This document shows positions 1 to 9,068 of a stretch of DNA of 64,000 nucleotides, piece by piece. The DNA is from Shewanella sp. KX20019 (GTDB lineage Bacteria; Pseudomonadota; Gammaproteobacteria; Enterobacterales; Shewanellaceae): positions 4,030,001-4,094,000 of the forward strand of contig NZ_CP068437.1 in assembly GCF_016757755.1 (NCBI RefSeq), written 5' to 3'. Position numbers and translations under genes: made by a program. Position 1 is the first letter of the stretch. The number at the start of each line of letters is the position of its first letter. Under the pieces are notes generated by a model. It did no database searches. It was not told the origin of the DNA and saw only the letters and a list, made by a program, of their open reading frames with translations.

Positions 1-1147
1 TGCTTTCAACATCATCATAGCGAACCGCAACTTCAGCAAGTAACTGCTGCCACTGCTTAGCAATCAATATATACGCGCCAAGAGTATCTCTTTCATCCTG
101 AGCATAATCTCCAAGCACCGCCTCATTTGACCAATCTAGTCCACCGTTAAGGTTTAGGCCGTCAGCAACAAGGTACTGATTGCTCCAGCTAACTTGCTTA
201 CGCATCGTTTCAAACTCAGCAATAGCTAAATCTTTATTATCACCACGAAAATTCTCGTTATAATCTCGAGACTGATTGACCGATAATTTACTGGTCAGTT
301 TTTCGCCGCTGTATTGTGTTCCTAAATTCCAAATATAGTTGGCAAAGTCAGACTCATCTGCCCCGCCACTGCCATATTTGTCATCGTACTGTGTATTACC
401 CTTATCGTATTGGCCACTCCACAATGCTTGCCATTGCTGAGTCAGCGCCTGTGAACCTTTGAGTGTTATCGAGGTACGGCTATAACCGTCATCATCATTC
501 TCTGCGTCCACACCTTGATAAACATCATAGCCATTTGATTGCTCACGGTTCACAGATAATGTGCTGCTGCCCTCACCATGTTCCATACCAACACCGGCAG
601 AACCACGAATGTAATCGTTACTGCCATATTCAGCACCAACATACCATTCATCATTTTTAAGTTGGCGAGTAAAAATCTGGATCACTCCACCGATTGCATC
701 GCTGCCCCAAACTGACGCTCTTGGACCTTTCAAAACTTCAATACGCTCAATGCTTTCTGGAGACAAGCTATTGAAACTCACGCTACCCAATGTCGCAGAA
801 CCGACCTTAACTCCATCGATAATCACTAAAACGTGGCTTGAATTTGTCCCACGTAAGCTAATAGAAGTATTTTGTCCTGCACCACCATTACGCGCAACAC
901 TAACGCCTGGCAGCGCTTCTAATACATCTGCGACTGACTTGGGATTAAGGCGTTCAATCTCTTCACGCTCAATGGTATTAATAACCGTAAGCTGCTGATC
1001 GCTAGTTCGATCGAAACGAGTGCCAGTCACAGTAATAATGTCATCGATAGTAACTGATTGATTAGATTCTGCTGCCATTGTTGGCAATGCAGTTAAGCTG
1101 AATACGCCGCTGATAAGCAACGCAATTTTAGATGGTTTAGTACCCAT
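1..1147 (-). CDS. btuB: TonB-dependent vitamin B12 receptor BtuB (5' part, C-terminus off the left edge)
   Basis: Outer-membrane cobalamin transporter, energised by TonB. About 382 N-terminal codons are present. Residues 1-25 form a signal peptide ending MAAE. A TonB-box-like DDIITVTG follows at about 34-41, then a plug domain with SLRGTNSSHVLVIIDG and IERIEVLKGPRASVWGSDA, then the first barrel strands. The barrel's C-terminal part lies outside the window. The start ATG at 1147 is preceded by AGGAG and AAGGG purine runs. The identification as BtuB rather than another TonB receptor rests on BtuB-like plug wording and, decisively, on the cobalamin riboswitch directly upstream, which implies repression when B12 is plentiful. 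It is transcribed leftward; downstream genes cannot be seen. Confidence 0.9.
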   Translation of the reverse strand, partial: MGTKPSKIALLISGVFSLTALPTMAAESNQSVTIDDIITVTGTRFDRTSDQQLTVINTIEREEIERLNPKSVADVLEALPGVSVARNGGAGQNTSISLRGTNSSHVLVIIDGVKVGSATLGSVSFNSLSPESIERIEVLKGPRASVWGSDAIGGVIQIFTRQLKNDEWYVGAEYGSNDYIRGSAGVGMEHGEGSSTLSVNREQSNGYDVYQGVDAENDDDGYSRTSITLKGSQALTQQWQALWSGQYDKGNTQYDDKYGSGGADESDFANYIWNLGTQYSGEKLTSKLSVNQSRDYNENFRGDNKDLAIAEFETMRKQVSWSNQYLVADGLNLNGGLDWSNEAVLGDYAQDERDTLGAYILIAKQWQQLLAEVAVRYDDVES

Positions 1148-1283
1148 TTACCCTTGACTCCTAAAGGAAAACGGGGCAATGCGTCACGAAATGACAAAGG
1201 GTTAAGCGCCAAGACTCCATCGCTACATTTGCACATTATCGCACTTCGAGATCTGCCCGCCGAAATCATCGAAATCACTTTAC

Positions 1284-1448
1284 GGGCCGGTCTCCGGACT
1301 TAGGTTCTATACCGATTTGATTATCGATATGCGAGTACAAGCTTTAATACGCCTGTCTCTCACCATTCACCGTTGCGGGGGCAGTGCCAGAATTTAACTG
1401 ACTTCCCGATTATCCTTACCCAACAATTAAGCTGAAAGTGAAGGCACC
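1284..1448 (-). promoter_or_regulatory. Cobalamin (AdoCbl) riboswitch in the btuB leader
   Basis: Read on the minus strand, the leader carries the diagnostic pieces in the right order. GGTGCC starts at 1448, then GGGAAGTCAGTTAAAT, then GCACTGCCCCCGCAACGGT near 1370-1388, then AGACAGG, and finally the B12 box AAGTCCGGAGACCGGCCC at 1284-1302. This is the conserved core of the cobalamin riboswitch. The B12 box lies about 140 bases before the btuB start, which fits translational or early transcriptional control by adenosylcobalamin. Confidence 0.92.
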
Positions 1449-1787
1449 AATAAAGTTGACTAGTTAGTTATTTTTTAATTTTTTGTACCCAGTAATAACA
1501 TCCGTTGTTACTGAACCCGCGCATTATAGACGTCTATACGGTTAAAAGTCTAACTTATCAAAAAGTGATTTGTTCTAGCTTAGATGACAAATATTGAATC
1601 GTGGCTTGGGGTTGATAAAGAAAAAGCAGCGGGCTAACGATAAATACAGGCTAATCCTTTAGTCTGAGCTATTCATACTATTTTAGAGATCCTGCAAGGT
1701 AGGAGATACATTCTGTACATTAAGATGTGATAACAGAAACAATTAGCTCAGTGCCAGTGTTATAAAAATGCCACTGAGCGCAATCAG
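1449..1787. other. Intergenic region with the btuB promoter, otherwise empty
   Basis: AT-rich, without a convincing open frame on either strand. The promoter for the riboswitch-btuB transcript must lie here, but no clear -35/-10 pair could be assigned by eye. Confidence 0.5.
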
Positions 1788-2435
1788 TTAATTTAACTTA
1801 AAAGGCGTTATCGCTGACATAAACTCACGATAATTAGTTTTTTCAAGCGGTGCTGATGTTGAAGTAAACTCCCTTCCCCTTATAGACTTATGAATAAGGT
1901 AAAGATCTTCTTCTCCTTTTACCGCAGTGTAATGGCCGATTTCACCTAGATGTTCTGGCTCTTTATACACATTGGCAGGTAACTCATTGAGATGAGTATT
2001 GGGCATTCGAGTACACCCCATAATCGCACTGGCCGTCTGATGATCATTAATGAACTCATCCTCGACACGTTGATACAACACCTCACCGTGGCAGCTCTCA
2101 CGATAAGTTTCTGCCATCGTATCGAGAAAGTCCACCGGCTCAATATTGTCAGATAAACCTTTGAAACCTTGAATGCACACCATTGAGGCCCAATTGCGTA
2201 ACTCTTCATTTTTAGGTAGGAATTCTGCGGTAAACATACCATGCTCTAAATGTGAGAAAGCTAACTTCCAACCATTAGGGAGGTAAAAGCTGAGTTTTTG
2301 GCTAAAAATAGGCAAGCGTTTAGATATTTTGTCTATCGTCATATCTACATCGTCAGATGCATACAGATTCAGACAAAAGCTGAAATTAAAAAGTACTGAA
2401 CAGGAAGCCCAATAACAGAGCTGACTTACTTTCAT
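1788..2435 (-). CDS. Unknown exported protein
   Basis: A 215-residue protein that I do not recognise. The frame is open to 2504, but the start at 2435 is preferred. It has AAGGA about 10 bases upstream and begins with a plausible signal peptide (MKVSQLCYWASC..., hydrophobic to about residue 24, cleavage near LYASDD), whereas the ATG at 2504 has no ribosome-binding site. The mature part is acidic and has paired cysteines (SMVCIQGF, RESCHGEV, IMGCTRMP) that could form disulphides in the periplasm. It stands alone between btuB and the blaI-like operon, so context gives no functional hint. No membrane segment is visible beyond the signal. Confidence 0.6.
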   Translation of the reverse strand: MKVSQLCYWASCSVLFNFSFCLNLYASDDVDMTIDKISKRLPIFSQKLSFYLPNGWKLAFSHLEHGMFTAEFLPKNEELRNWASMVCIQGFKGLSDNIEPVDFLDTMAETYRESCHGEVLYQRVEDEFINDHQTASAIMGCTRMPNTHLNELPANVYKEPEHLGEIGHYTAVKGEEDLYLIHKSIRGREFTSTSAPLEKTNYREFMSAITPFKLN

Positions 2436-2560
2436 ACCGTTACAATCCTTGTTTAGGGTATTAATTAGCGCCATTCTATCGTTACTCACCATAAAGTGGT
2501 ACATAAAAGATTATCTGTAGCAAAAAAACAATCCTCGTCCCTAAGGCATAACGACCAACG

Positions 2561-2586
2561 CAATCACAATCACAATCACAATCACA
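2561..2586. repeat. Hexanucleotide (CAATCA)n microsatellite
   Basis: Slightly more than four perfect tandem copies of CAATCA lie upstream of the blaI-like operators, between two divergent genes. A short repeat like this is a slippage site, but nothing shows that it regulates either neighbour. Confidence 0.9.
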
Positions 2587-2643
2587 GATGTTACAACCAA
2601 GTAAACCAAAAGCAATTACTTTACATTTAAACTTGCATCTTAT

Positions 2644-2682
2644 GATTACATTTGTAATCCTAAGTGAAATTACAAATGTAAT
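2644..2682 (+). promoter_or_regulatory. Two BlaI/MecI-type operators
   Basis: Two inverted repeats lie just upstream of the BlaI-family gene: GATTACA-TT-TGTAATC at 2644-2659 and ATTACA-AA-TGTAAT at 2669-2682, with centres about 24 bp apart. TACA/TGTA dyads are the known recognition signature of BlaI/MecI repressors. The second site ends 11 bp before the ATG, so binding would block both promoter clearance and translation. This implies autoregulation of the pair of genes downstream. Confidence 0.85.
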
Positions 2683-2693
2683 CGAGGCTATTC

Positions 2694-3071
2694 ATGAAAG
2701 AGATAAGTAATGCAGAGCTCAGTGTGCTCAATATTCTTTGGCAAAATTCGCCAATGAGTGCCAGTGAAGTGGTCGCACAATTGGCACAAAGTAATGACTG
2801 GCATGAAAAGACCATCAAAACTCTGCTGAATCGACTCGTTAAAAAACAAGCAATTGGATTTGAGAGACAGGGGCGTTCGTACTTATACCGGCCTTTAATT
2901 GATCAAAGTGACTATCAACTAAAGGAGAGTGAGTCCTTTATTGAAAGGTTATTCTCCGGTCGAGTAGCTCCTTTGGTAGCGGGTTTCGCCCGTGAAAATA
3001 AGCTGAGTTCCGAGGATATTGAGGAGTTACAACAGCTAATCAATACCTGGCAAGAGGAGAATCACTCATGA
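2694..3071 (+). CDS. BlaI/MecI-family transcriptional repressor
   Basis: A 125-residue winged-helix repressor. It has the family opening ELSVLNILWQNSPMSASEVV and the recognition-helix stretch KTIKTLLNRLVKKQAIGFERQGRSYLYRP. In known members the C-terminal helices dimerise and are cleaved or released after the membrane protease partner senses a signal. The stop overlaps the start of the M56 peptidase gene (ATGA-type overlap at 3068-3071), so the two are translationally coupled. The two TACA/TGTA operators immediately upstream suggest that it represses its own operon. There is no beta-lactamase gene nearby, so the regulon is probably something other than penicillin resistance. Confidence 0.9.
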   Translation: MKEISNAELSVLNILWQNSPMSASEVVAQLAQSNDWHEKTIKTLLNRLVKKQAIGFERQGRSYLYRPLIDQSDYQLKESESFIERLFSGRVAPLVAGFARENKLSSEDIEELQQLINTWQEENHS

Positions 3072-4264
3072 TGCTCTGGCTCTTGCAACAAACTGTGTTG
3101 CTCAGCTTTGTTTGCGGCATATTACTAGTTGGACATAGTGCTTTTCAAAAACACCTAGGTGCCCATAAGACCTATTCTTTATGGATGATGCTACCACTGG
3201 TTTTAATCAGTTCAGTGTTAGCCAATTATTTGCCTAGCAACTTTTTACCAGTGCAATCAAACCAGATAGCGTATTACAGTATCAAAGCGGGCAAAGCGAT
3301 AACTCAGAGTGAGTCTACTTGGTACAGTCAAACGCTAATCGCTATTTGGGTGCTAGGCTTTATCCTTATGAGTCTGACATTATTTCTACAGGGGACATAT
3401 CTGAAGAAGTTACTGCTAACCGCTAAAAAAGTAGAAAAGTTGGATTCATACTTACCCACCTATAGCCACCCAAAGGTGCTATCGCCAATGTTAGTCGGTT
3501 TTTTTAATCCCAGAATTATCCTTCCGACTAACTTTCTCAGCCTTAGCCAATTAAAACAGCATTCAATTATCGCGCATGAGCAGTACCACCATAAGCGATT
3601 CGATCTACCCTGCAATCTTTTAGCCTACGGGATCTTGACCATTTTCTGGTTTAACCCACTCTTTTGGCTAGCCTATCGACGATTTAGAGATGACCAAGAG
3701 TTAGCCTGTGATGCAGAGGTTACTGAAACACTCAATAAGGAAGAGAAAATAATTTACAGCAAAATGCTTTTAGCTTACTCACAACAAGCTAATCACGGAC
3801 TTTTGCACACACACTATGGAAATAAACACATACTCAAGGAGCGTATAATGCAAATGAAAACCCGACAGAAAGGCCAAAGTGGATTGGCAGTATTGGGACT
3901 CACAATTACACTTGGTTTAAGCAGTCTTCTACTCAATCAACAGGTGCTAGCTGGTGATGATAAGGGTAATGATATTCACCCGGTGATTAGAATAGAACCG
4001 GTATATCCAGCTGCCGCAGTAAAAGCTAACCAGAATGGTTTTGTGGTATTGCAGTTTGATATTAGCCCACAAGGCGAAGTTAATAATATCAAAGTGATCA
4101 AATCTTCGCCGACTGCTATGTTTGATGCATCTGCGACCGAAGCACTTAAAAAGTGGCGTTACAAAGAGTCTAAAACGGGTGCTAAAGGCTCAATGGTACA
4201 GCTCGACTTTGTTATTGAAGCACCCACAAGTGATATTGAACGGATCAAAGTGACCTCGAAATAA
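3068..4264 (+). CDS. M56 (BlaR1-like) membrane metallopeptidase with C-terminal TonB-type domain
   Basis: A 398-residue membrane protein. Hydrophobic segments lie at about 5-25, 37-55 and 88-110. The zinc site HEQYH is at 170-174 and the third ligand is probably E211 in DQELACD. Another membrane segment sits near 275-295. The final domain (about 300-390: PVYPAAAVKANQNGFVVLQFDI and ATEALKKWRYK) is a TonB C-terminal fold. Classical BlaR1/MecR1 carry a penicillin-binding sensor at this position; here it is replaced by the TonB-like domain. The protein likely senses something in the periplasm and inactivates the BlaI-type repressor encoded just before it. The signal is unknown. Confidence 0.85.
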   Translation: MMLWLLQQTVLLSFVCGILLVGHSAFQKHLGAHKTYSLWMMLPLVLISSVLANYLPSNFLPVQSNQIAYYSIKAGKAITQSESTWYSQTLIAIWVLGFILMSLTLFLQGTYLKKLLLTAKKVEKLDSYLPTYSHPKVLSPMLVGFFNPRIILPTNFLSLSQLKQHSIIAHEQYHHKRFDLPCNLLAYGILTIFWFNPLFWLAYRRFRDDQELACDAEVTETLNKEEKIIYSKMLLAYSQQANHGLLHTHYGNKHILKERIMQMKTRQKGQSGLAVLGLTITLGLSSLLLNQQVLAGDDKGNDIHPVIRIEPVYPAAAVKANQNGFVVLQFDISPQGEVNNIKVIKSSPTAMFDASATEALKKWRYKESKTGAKGSMVQLDFVIEAPTSDIERIKVTSK

Positions 4265-4332
4265 GCTCTGGCTTAGGGTCAATGACAATAACATAGACCA
4301 ATTAGCTTATCGGCTAATGGAGTTTATCAAAC

Positions 4333-4355
4333 AAAGAGCCATGTCGCTCTTTTTG
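4333..4355 (+). terminator. Rho-independent terminator of the blaI-M56 operon
   Basis: AAAGAGC and GCTCTTT pair around a six-base loop and run into TTTTTG, 69 bases after the M56 peptidase stop. Confidence 0.75.
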
Positions 4356-4450
4356 TCGTTGAAAAACAATTAACTTTCTATGGCCGAATGACTTTCCATC
4401 AAACCTCAACTAGCACAACTGGATAGTCGCATTGACTAAATTCCACCCAT

Positions 4451-4475
4451 AAAAAAACCTAGTGCGAACACTAGG
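4451..4475 (-). terminator. Rho-independent terminator of aroG
   Basis: On the minus strand CCTAGTG-TTCG-CACTAGG is followed by seven T residues, about 35 bases beyond the aroG stop. The UUCG tetraloop and U-tract make this a strong terminator. Confidence 0.9.
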
Positions 4476-4509
4476 CTTATATGTATATAACCAAACGTGG
4501 TTTACATTA

Positions 4510-5562
4510 TTACTTTCGGCGGTTTAGAACACTCTGGTTCAACACGCTAAGCATTTTTTCGGTATCATCCCAACCAATACAAGCATCAGTGACGCTCTGA
4601 CCATAACAAAGCGATTGCCCTTCAACTGGATCTTGACGGCCTTCAACCAAGTTACTTTCAACCATCACACCAAATATTGACGTCTCACCAGCACTTATTT
4701 GCCCAGCAACATCGTCAGCGACAGACATCTGCAATGCAAATTGCTTGCGGCTGTTGGCATGGCTAAAGTCGATCATAATGTTGTTAGCTAAGCCTGCTTT
4801 ATCCAGCTGCTGATTAATTTCAGCCACATGCGCAGCACTATAATTAGGCTCTTTACCACCACGGAGAATGATATGGCAATCAGGATTACCCTTGGTTTCA
4901 ACAATCGCAGAGTGCCCGAATTTAGTCACAGATAAGAAGTGGTGTGGAGCACTTGCTGCGCCAATCGCATCGATAGCCACTTTAATCGTGCCATCAGTGC
5001 CATTTTTAAAACCAACCGGACTAGAGAGACCAGAAGCGAGTTCTCTATGCACCTGTGATTCGGTGGTACGGGCGCCAATTGCGCCCCAGCACATTAGATC
5101 AGCCACATACTGGGGAGTGATCATGTCAAGAAACTCACCCGCTGCAGGCAAGCCCATATCATTGAGATCCAGCAATAGCTTTCGTGCTGTGCGCAGGCCA
5201 TCATTTAGTTTGAAACTATTGTCCATATTTGGATCGTTGATTAAGCCTTTCCAGCCGACAGTCGTGCGAGGCTTTTCAAAATAGACTCGCATGACAATCT
5301 CTAACTGATCTTTATATTGCTTACGTAACTCCACAAGACGCTTACCGTATTCAACCGCTGCTACCGGATCATGGATAGAGCAAGGACCAATAACCACTAA
5401 CAGACGGTCATCTTTTTTAGCTAAAATATTGTGGATGCTTTCACGCGCATTAAATACGGTCGCTGATGCGTTCTCTGTTGCCGGAAATCGCTCCAAGATA
5501 GCAATTGGAGGTAACAACTCTTTGATCTTATTAATTCGAACATCATCATTTTGGTAATACAT
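4510..5562 (-). CDS. aroG: 3-deoxy-7-phosphoheptulonate (DAHP) synthase, class I
   Basis: Condenses phosphoenolpyruvate and erythrose-4-phosphate in the first step of aromatic amino-acid synthesis. It is 350 residues, the usual length. The N-terminus (MYYQNDDVRINKIKELLPP) is nearly that of E. coli AroG, which favours the Phe-sensitive isozyme. Signature stretches include VVIGPCSIHDP, VGWKGLINDP, GARTTESQVHRELASGLSSPVGFKNGTDG and ILRGGKEPNY. The end (EKMLSVLNQSVLNRRK) is intact. It forms a single-gene unit with its own terminator. No clear TyrR box could be read in the 430-bp upstream region, so feedback inhibition is the only regulation that can be inferred. Confidence 0.95.
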   Translation of the reverse strand: MYYQNDDVRINKIKELLPPIAILERFPATENASATVFNARESIHNILAKKDDRLLVVIGPCSIHDPVAAVEYGKRLVELRKQYKDQLEIVMRVYFEKPRTTVGWKGLINDPNMDNSFKLNDGLRTARKLLLDLNDMGLPAAGEFLDMITPQYVADLMCWGAIGARTTESQVHRELASGLSSPVGFKNGTDGTIKVAIDAIGAASAPHHFLSVTKFGHSAIVETKGNPDCHIILRGGKEPNYSAAHVAEINQQLDKAGLANNIMIDFSHANSRKQFALQMSVADDVAGQISAGETSIFGVMVESNLVEGRQDPVEGQSLCYGQSVTDACIGWDDTEKMLSVLNQSVLNRRK

Positions 5563-5995
5563 GGTAATACTGCGCTCCGTCTAGCGTATGAAAAATAAAA
5601 ATGGGACTCTCAATTGCGATACTGAGTTCAATTTATCCAGTATCTCTTCACATTGCAATCAAGTTATCAAAAATAACAATAAATAAATTTAAGCACATGT
5701 TTTAGAAAGACTTAGCAAAACACTTTTACATTAGTTTCATTCATATATAGCCCATTCAATCCCGTTAAACATCAGGTTATTCTTTTCAAGGCACCATAAT
5801 GCACTCAAACATCACTACACTCAGCTAATGACTGTGCAGCTCAAGCTTAATTGAATCGATAGTAGCAATAGAAAAGACATGCTTGCCGGCCGTTCTGCGA
5901 CAATGGCACCGCATATTTAGCTAGATAAATTGAGTAGGCTAAATCCCGCCGTAAATGACGTATCTATAATGAATGGGCAGGATGAAGTAGTGTGA
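5563..5995. other. Intergenic region upstream of aroG
   Basis: No coding frame of note. The first 100 bases should hold the aroG promoter. I see no TyrR-type TGTAAA-N6-TTTACA dyad and no repeat element. Confidence 0.45.
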
Positions 5996-7159
5996 CTAGT
6001 GGCTCTTCATCGCATGAAGCTTTGACTGGTATCGGCGCTTACTGTTGCTATCGTTTGTTAGCGATAATGCTTTTCTCATATTAACTTCAGCCCGTCGTTC
6101 GTCACCTGTAGCCCAATAGGTCCTTGAAAGTCCGAAATAAAATTCATGGCGGTAATCGGCTTTCTCAATCGCTCGTCGGTACCATCTTAATGCCAGCTGA
6201 TATTCTCTATCAAAATACGCTTGCTGCGCCATACCATAGTAATAATAAGGGTTTCTAATACGGGCAAGCTCCATAACTTTGTGCACTCCAGCCCACTCGT
6301 CGAGTCTATCTTGCTCGCCGAGAATAATCGCATAGTTATACAGCGCGTTCATATCTTCTGGGTTTATCGCTAAAGCCAGCTTATACAAGGCTTCAGCTTC
6401 ATCTGGTAAGCCTTTATATCGATACAACACGGCTAGGGTGTTTATAGCGGGCAAAAACTGGTTATCTTGCTGTAAACTCAGTTTAAGTAATCCGTAGGCC
6501 TTGTCATACTCTCTTTTTACCAGCGCTTCAGCAGCCAGATTATTGTAAAACATCGAAGTAACCATAGATCGGCTAACCCGGTGTTTATCGTACCCTTGCA
6601 TGGCACGCTCCGGTAAGAAATCGATCTGAATAGCACCGGCAGAAACATTCAATATGTGGCCCTTCTCTTGCGGCAATAGTTTTAGATTAATATGTCCATT
6701 GACCAAATATAACCCTCCCTGCTGATCCCATACCGGCGGAATATCAATCTCTTGATACTCAACTCTCACACCCAGTTGTTGTGCAATAGCGGCCGTTAGT
6801 AGCACCAGAGACAAGCAGTTACCCTCGCGGTCGCCAAATGTATCGCTAGCAGAGCGAGTCACATTATCGGCATAACGAAAACCACCCTCTTGAGCATTTA
6901 TATAATTAGCTAACCATTGATGCGTCATAGTGCTCGATTTTGATAGCTTAGCTCTATTAGCCTCATTTCTAACTCGAGTTATGTCTTTTTCACTTAGAGA
7001 AAATATGCTTTCCGCAGAGGGTAAATCGTTAGGTATATTGAAATGCTCATCATGATAATAGCTTTCAAGCTCATACTGAAGGCTTGGCCCGCTAGTCGAG
7101 CTACAAGCTTGAAGCAAGAATAGAAGCGGAAATGATAGAACTAAAGGAATGAATTTCAT
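5996..7159 (-). CDS. Transglutaminase-like/TPR lipoprotein
   Basis: A 387-residue predicted lipoprotein. The start at 7159 (MKFIPLVLS...) gives a clean lipoprotein signal with lipobox LLQAC; the frame is open to 7195 but adds only a non-signal leader. Residues about 85-180 resemble a transglutaminase/cysteine-protease-like fold, with the probable nucleophile in GNCLSLVLL and a histidine in LVNGHINLKL. From about 210 onward there are four to five TPR-like helical pairs (DKAYGLLKLSLQQDNQFLPA, DEAEALYKLALAINPEDMNA, QLALRWYRRAIEKADYRHE). It probably scaffolds or processes proteins at the inner face of the outer membrane. It lies head to tail with the small exported protein at 7280-7597, about 120 bp apart. 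Confidence 0.75.
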   Translation of the reverse strand: MKFIPLVLSFPLLFLLQACSSTSGPSLQYELESYYHDEHFNIPNDLPSAESIFSLSEKDITRVRNEANRAKLSKSSTMTHQWLANYINAQEGGFRYADNVTRSASDTFGDREGNCLSLVLLTAAIAQQLGVRVEYQEIDIPPVWDQQGGLYLVNGHINLKLLPQEKGHILNVSAGAIQIDFLPERAMQGYDKHRVSRSMVTSMFYNNLAAEALVKREYDKAYGLLKLSLQQDNQFLPAINTLAVLYRYKGLPDEAEALYKLALAINPEDMNALYNYAIILGEQDRLDEWAGVHKVMELARIRNPYYYYGMAQQAYFDREYQLALRWYRRAIEKADYRHEFYFGLSRTYWATGDERRAEVNMRKALSLTNDSNSKRRYQSKLHAMKSH

Positions 7160-7279
7160 AACGCTCTCAACGCAAAAAATCATACCTATAAGCATAGTAA
7201 GAAAAACGAATCGACTTGGATAAAAACGTTACAAAGAGTAAATCAAAAGTATACTAACCATAGAAAGCCTCAGCCTCTA

Positions 7280-7597
7280 TTACTTAGCCTGTGGCTGATC
7301 GATCTCAATGTAGAGCTGTTGTTTTTGATATTCATAAGGCCTATAGAACTGGCCACGACAGGTAAAATAACGATAAGGTGTAGCAATAGGCAAGCAACCC
7401 ACGGGCAATGCTTGTAAGATTTGGATTTGTTGTTGAAATCTGAGCATTTCCTGCCATTCATGGTCTGCAAGCACCTGATCGCGCACAGCAAAAGCATCGA
7501 ACGGTTCGCTAGATTTTCGCACCACAACCTGCCCCGCTACTGCCGGTAAGCAGTAGGTAAACAACAGCAATAGGCTAATGCTAATCACTTTACTCAT
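7280..7597 (-). CDS. Small exported protein of unknown function
   Basis: A 105-residue protein with a signal peptide (MSKVISISLLLLFTYCLPAVAG) and a basic, glutamine-rich mature part. Two cysteines (VGCLPIATPYRYFTC) could form a disulphide. I chose the start at 7597 because it opens the signal peptide directly; the frame continues to 7612. I do not recognise the family. It precedes the transglutaminase/TPR lipoprotein in the same direction and may be cotranscribed with it. Confidence 0.6.
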   Translation of the reverse strand: MSKVISISLLLLFTYCLPAVAGQVVVRKSSEPFDAFAVRDQVLADHEWQEMLRFQQQIQILQALPVGCLPIATPYRYFTCRGQFYRPYEYQKQQLYIEIDQPQAK

Positions 7598-7762
7598 CAG
7601 ATAAGTACCCAATTATAGTAGCAAGTCTCCAGCCATCGTATACCGATAACCACAGCAATTCCACCAAGTCTCTTATCATTAATAGAAAGGCCATAACATC
7701 GCTTAAGGGGAAATTTCAGCTAGCGTAATTGCATTGTAGATTAATCAAATGCCCAGATAAAA

Positions 7763-7782
7763 AGCAGGGCCTAAGCCCTGCT
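7763..7782 (-). terminator. Rho-independent terminator of glnK-amtB
   Basis: On the minus strand AGCAGGGC-TTA-GGCCCTGCT is followed by TTTTT, 23 bases after the amtB stop. Confidence 0.9.
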
Positions 7783-7804
7783 CCCTTGCTGTACCATAAC
7801 AATA

Positions 7805-9055
7805 TTAGTTGGCACTTTTCACCGAGACAAACTCAGGGTATGCATCAATACCGCAATCAGATGCATCCATTCCATTATACTCTTCCTCTTCTGTAACACG
7901 GATCCCCATCGTCAATTTGAGTCCAAGCCACACAACAGTAGACGCCAAGAATACCCAACCGAATATCACTGCAGCACCATAAAGCTGTGTGCCAAAAGAG
8001 GCATCGGCGTTAGACAGCGGAACCAACATTAACCCCAGTAACCCAGCTACACCATGGACTGAGATAGCACCGACTGGATCATCAATTTTTACTCGGTCAA
8101 ACGCAACAATAGAGAATATAACCACGCCGCCAGCCACGATACCAATGACGCCGGCCATAGCAAGAGAGGGAGATAAAGGATCTGCAGTAATCGCAACAAG
8201 CCCTGCCAAGGCACCATTTAAGATCATGGTTAAATCAGCTTTGCCCCAAATCAACCGACATACAATCAGTGCTGAAATAGCACCAAAGGCGGCTGCAGAG
8301 TTAGTATTAACAAAAATTTTGGCCACTGCGCTAGCATTTTCAGCATCCGACACTAGCAGCTGTGAGCCACCATTAAAGCCAAACCAGCCCATCCACAAGA
8401 TAAACATGCCCAGTGTAGCCATAGGTAAATTAGAACCAGGAATCGGATTAACTTGACCATTAGCGCCATATTTACCTTTTCGAGCGCCAAGTAGCAGTAC
8501 GCCTGAGATAGCCGCTGCCGCACCCGCCATATGCACAATACCGCTTCCAGCAAAATCAACAAAACCCGCTTCAGACAAGAAGCCTCCGCCCCATGTCCAG
8601 TAACCTTCCACCGGATAAATAACCGCTGTCATAAATACTGAGAATGCAAGAAACGCCCATAGCTTCATTCTTTCTGCCACTGCACCAGATACAATCGACA
8701 TCGCCGTTGCAACAAACACCACTTGGAAGAAAAAGTCAGACTCAAGCGCATGATCTGCGCCATCGGATTGCGATCCAATCAATGATCCAAACGAAGGTAA
8801 CCATCCACCTTCAGTGTTATCAACGTACATAATGTTATAACCAACAACTAAATACATTACACAGGCAATTGAATATAAGCAGACGTTCTTAGTTAAAATT
8901 TCAGTGGTATTTTTAGAGCGAACAAGACCCGCTTCTAACATAGCGAAACCGGCTGCCATCCACATCACTAACGCACCAGAGATAAGAAAGTAAAACGTAT
9001 CAAGGGCAAATCGTAGCTCTGTGACCGTTAATCCTAGTTTGGTTAATTCATCCAT
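7805..9055 (-). CDS. amtB: Ammonium transporter AmtB
   Basis: An inner-membrane ammonium channel of 416 residues with about eleven hydrophobic segments. Family signatures are MWMAAGFAMLEAGLVRSKNT, VHMAGAAAAISG (pore-histidine region) and VGAISVHGVAGLLG (second pore-histidine region). The N-terminal extension seen in some Gram-negative orthologues as a cleaved signal is short here; the protein begins MDELTKLGLTVTEL. It lies 13 bases after glnK in the same direction, the classical glnK-amtB pair. In known systems the unmodified PII protein plugs this channel when nitrogen is sufficient. Expression is probably driven from the sigma-54 promoter before glnK. Confidence 0.95.
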   Translation of the reverse strand: MDELTKLGLTVTELRFALDTFYFLISGALVMWMAAGFAMLEAGLVRSKNTTEILTKNVCLYSIACVMYLVVGYNIMYVDNTEGGWLPSFGSLIGSQSDGADHALESDFFFQVVFVATAMSIVSGAVAERMKLWAFLAFSVFMTAVIYPVEGYWTWGGGFLSEAGFVDFAGSGIVHMAGAAAAISGVLLLGARKGKYGANGQVNPIPGSNLPMATLGMFILWMGWFGFNGGSQLLVSDAENASAVAKIFVNTNSAAAFGAISALIVCRLIWGKADLTMILNGALAGLVAITADPLSPSLAMAGVIGIVAGGVVIFSIVAFDRVKIDDPVGAISVHGVAGLLGLMLVPLSNADASFGTQLYGAAVIFGWVFLASTVVWLGLKLTMGIRVTEEEEYNGMDASDCGIDAYPEFVSVKSAN

Positions 9056-9068
9056 TGTCCTATCTCCT

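Noticed and set aside
4868..5284. A 138-residue frame opposite aroG
   Set aside because: Antisense shadow of a highly conserved enzyme gene.
5640..5760. TyrR-type operator before aroG
   Set aside because: Only single half-site-like bases were seen; no spaced dyad could be supported.
7989..8456. A 155-residue plus-strand frame inside amtB
   Set aside because: It lies wholly antisense to amtB, whose product is unmistakable; there is no ribosome-binding site.
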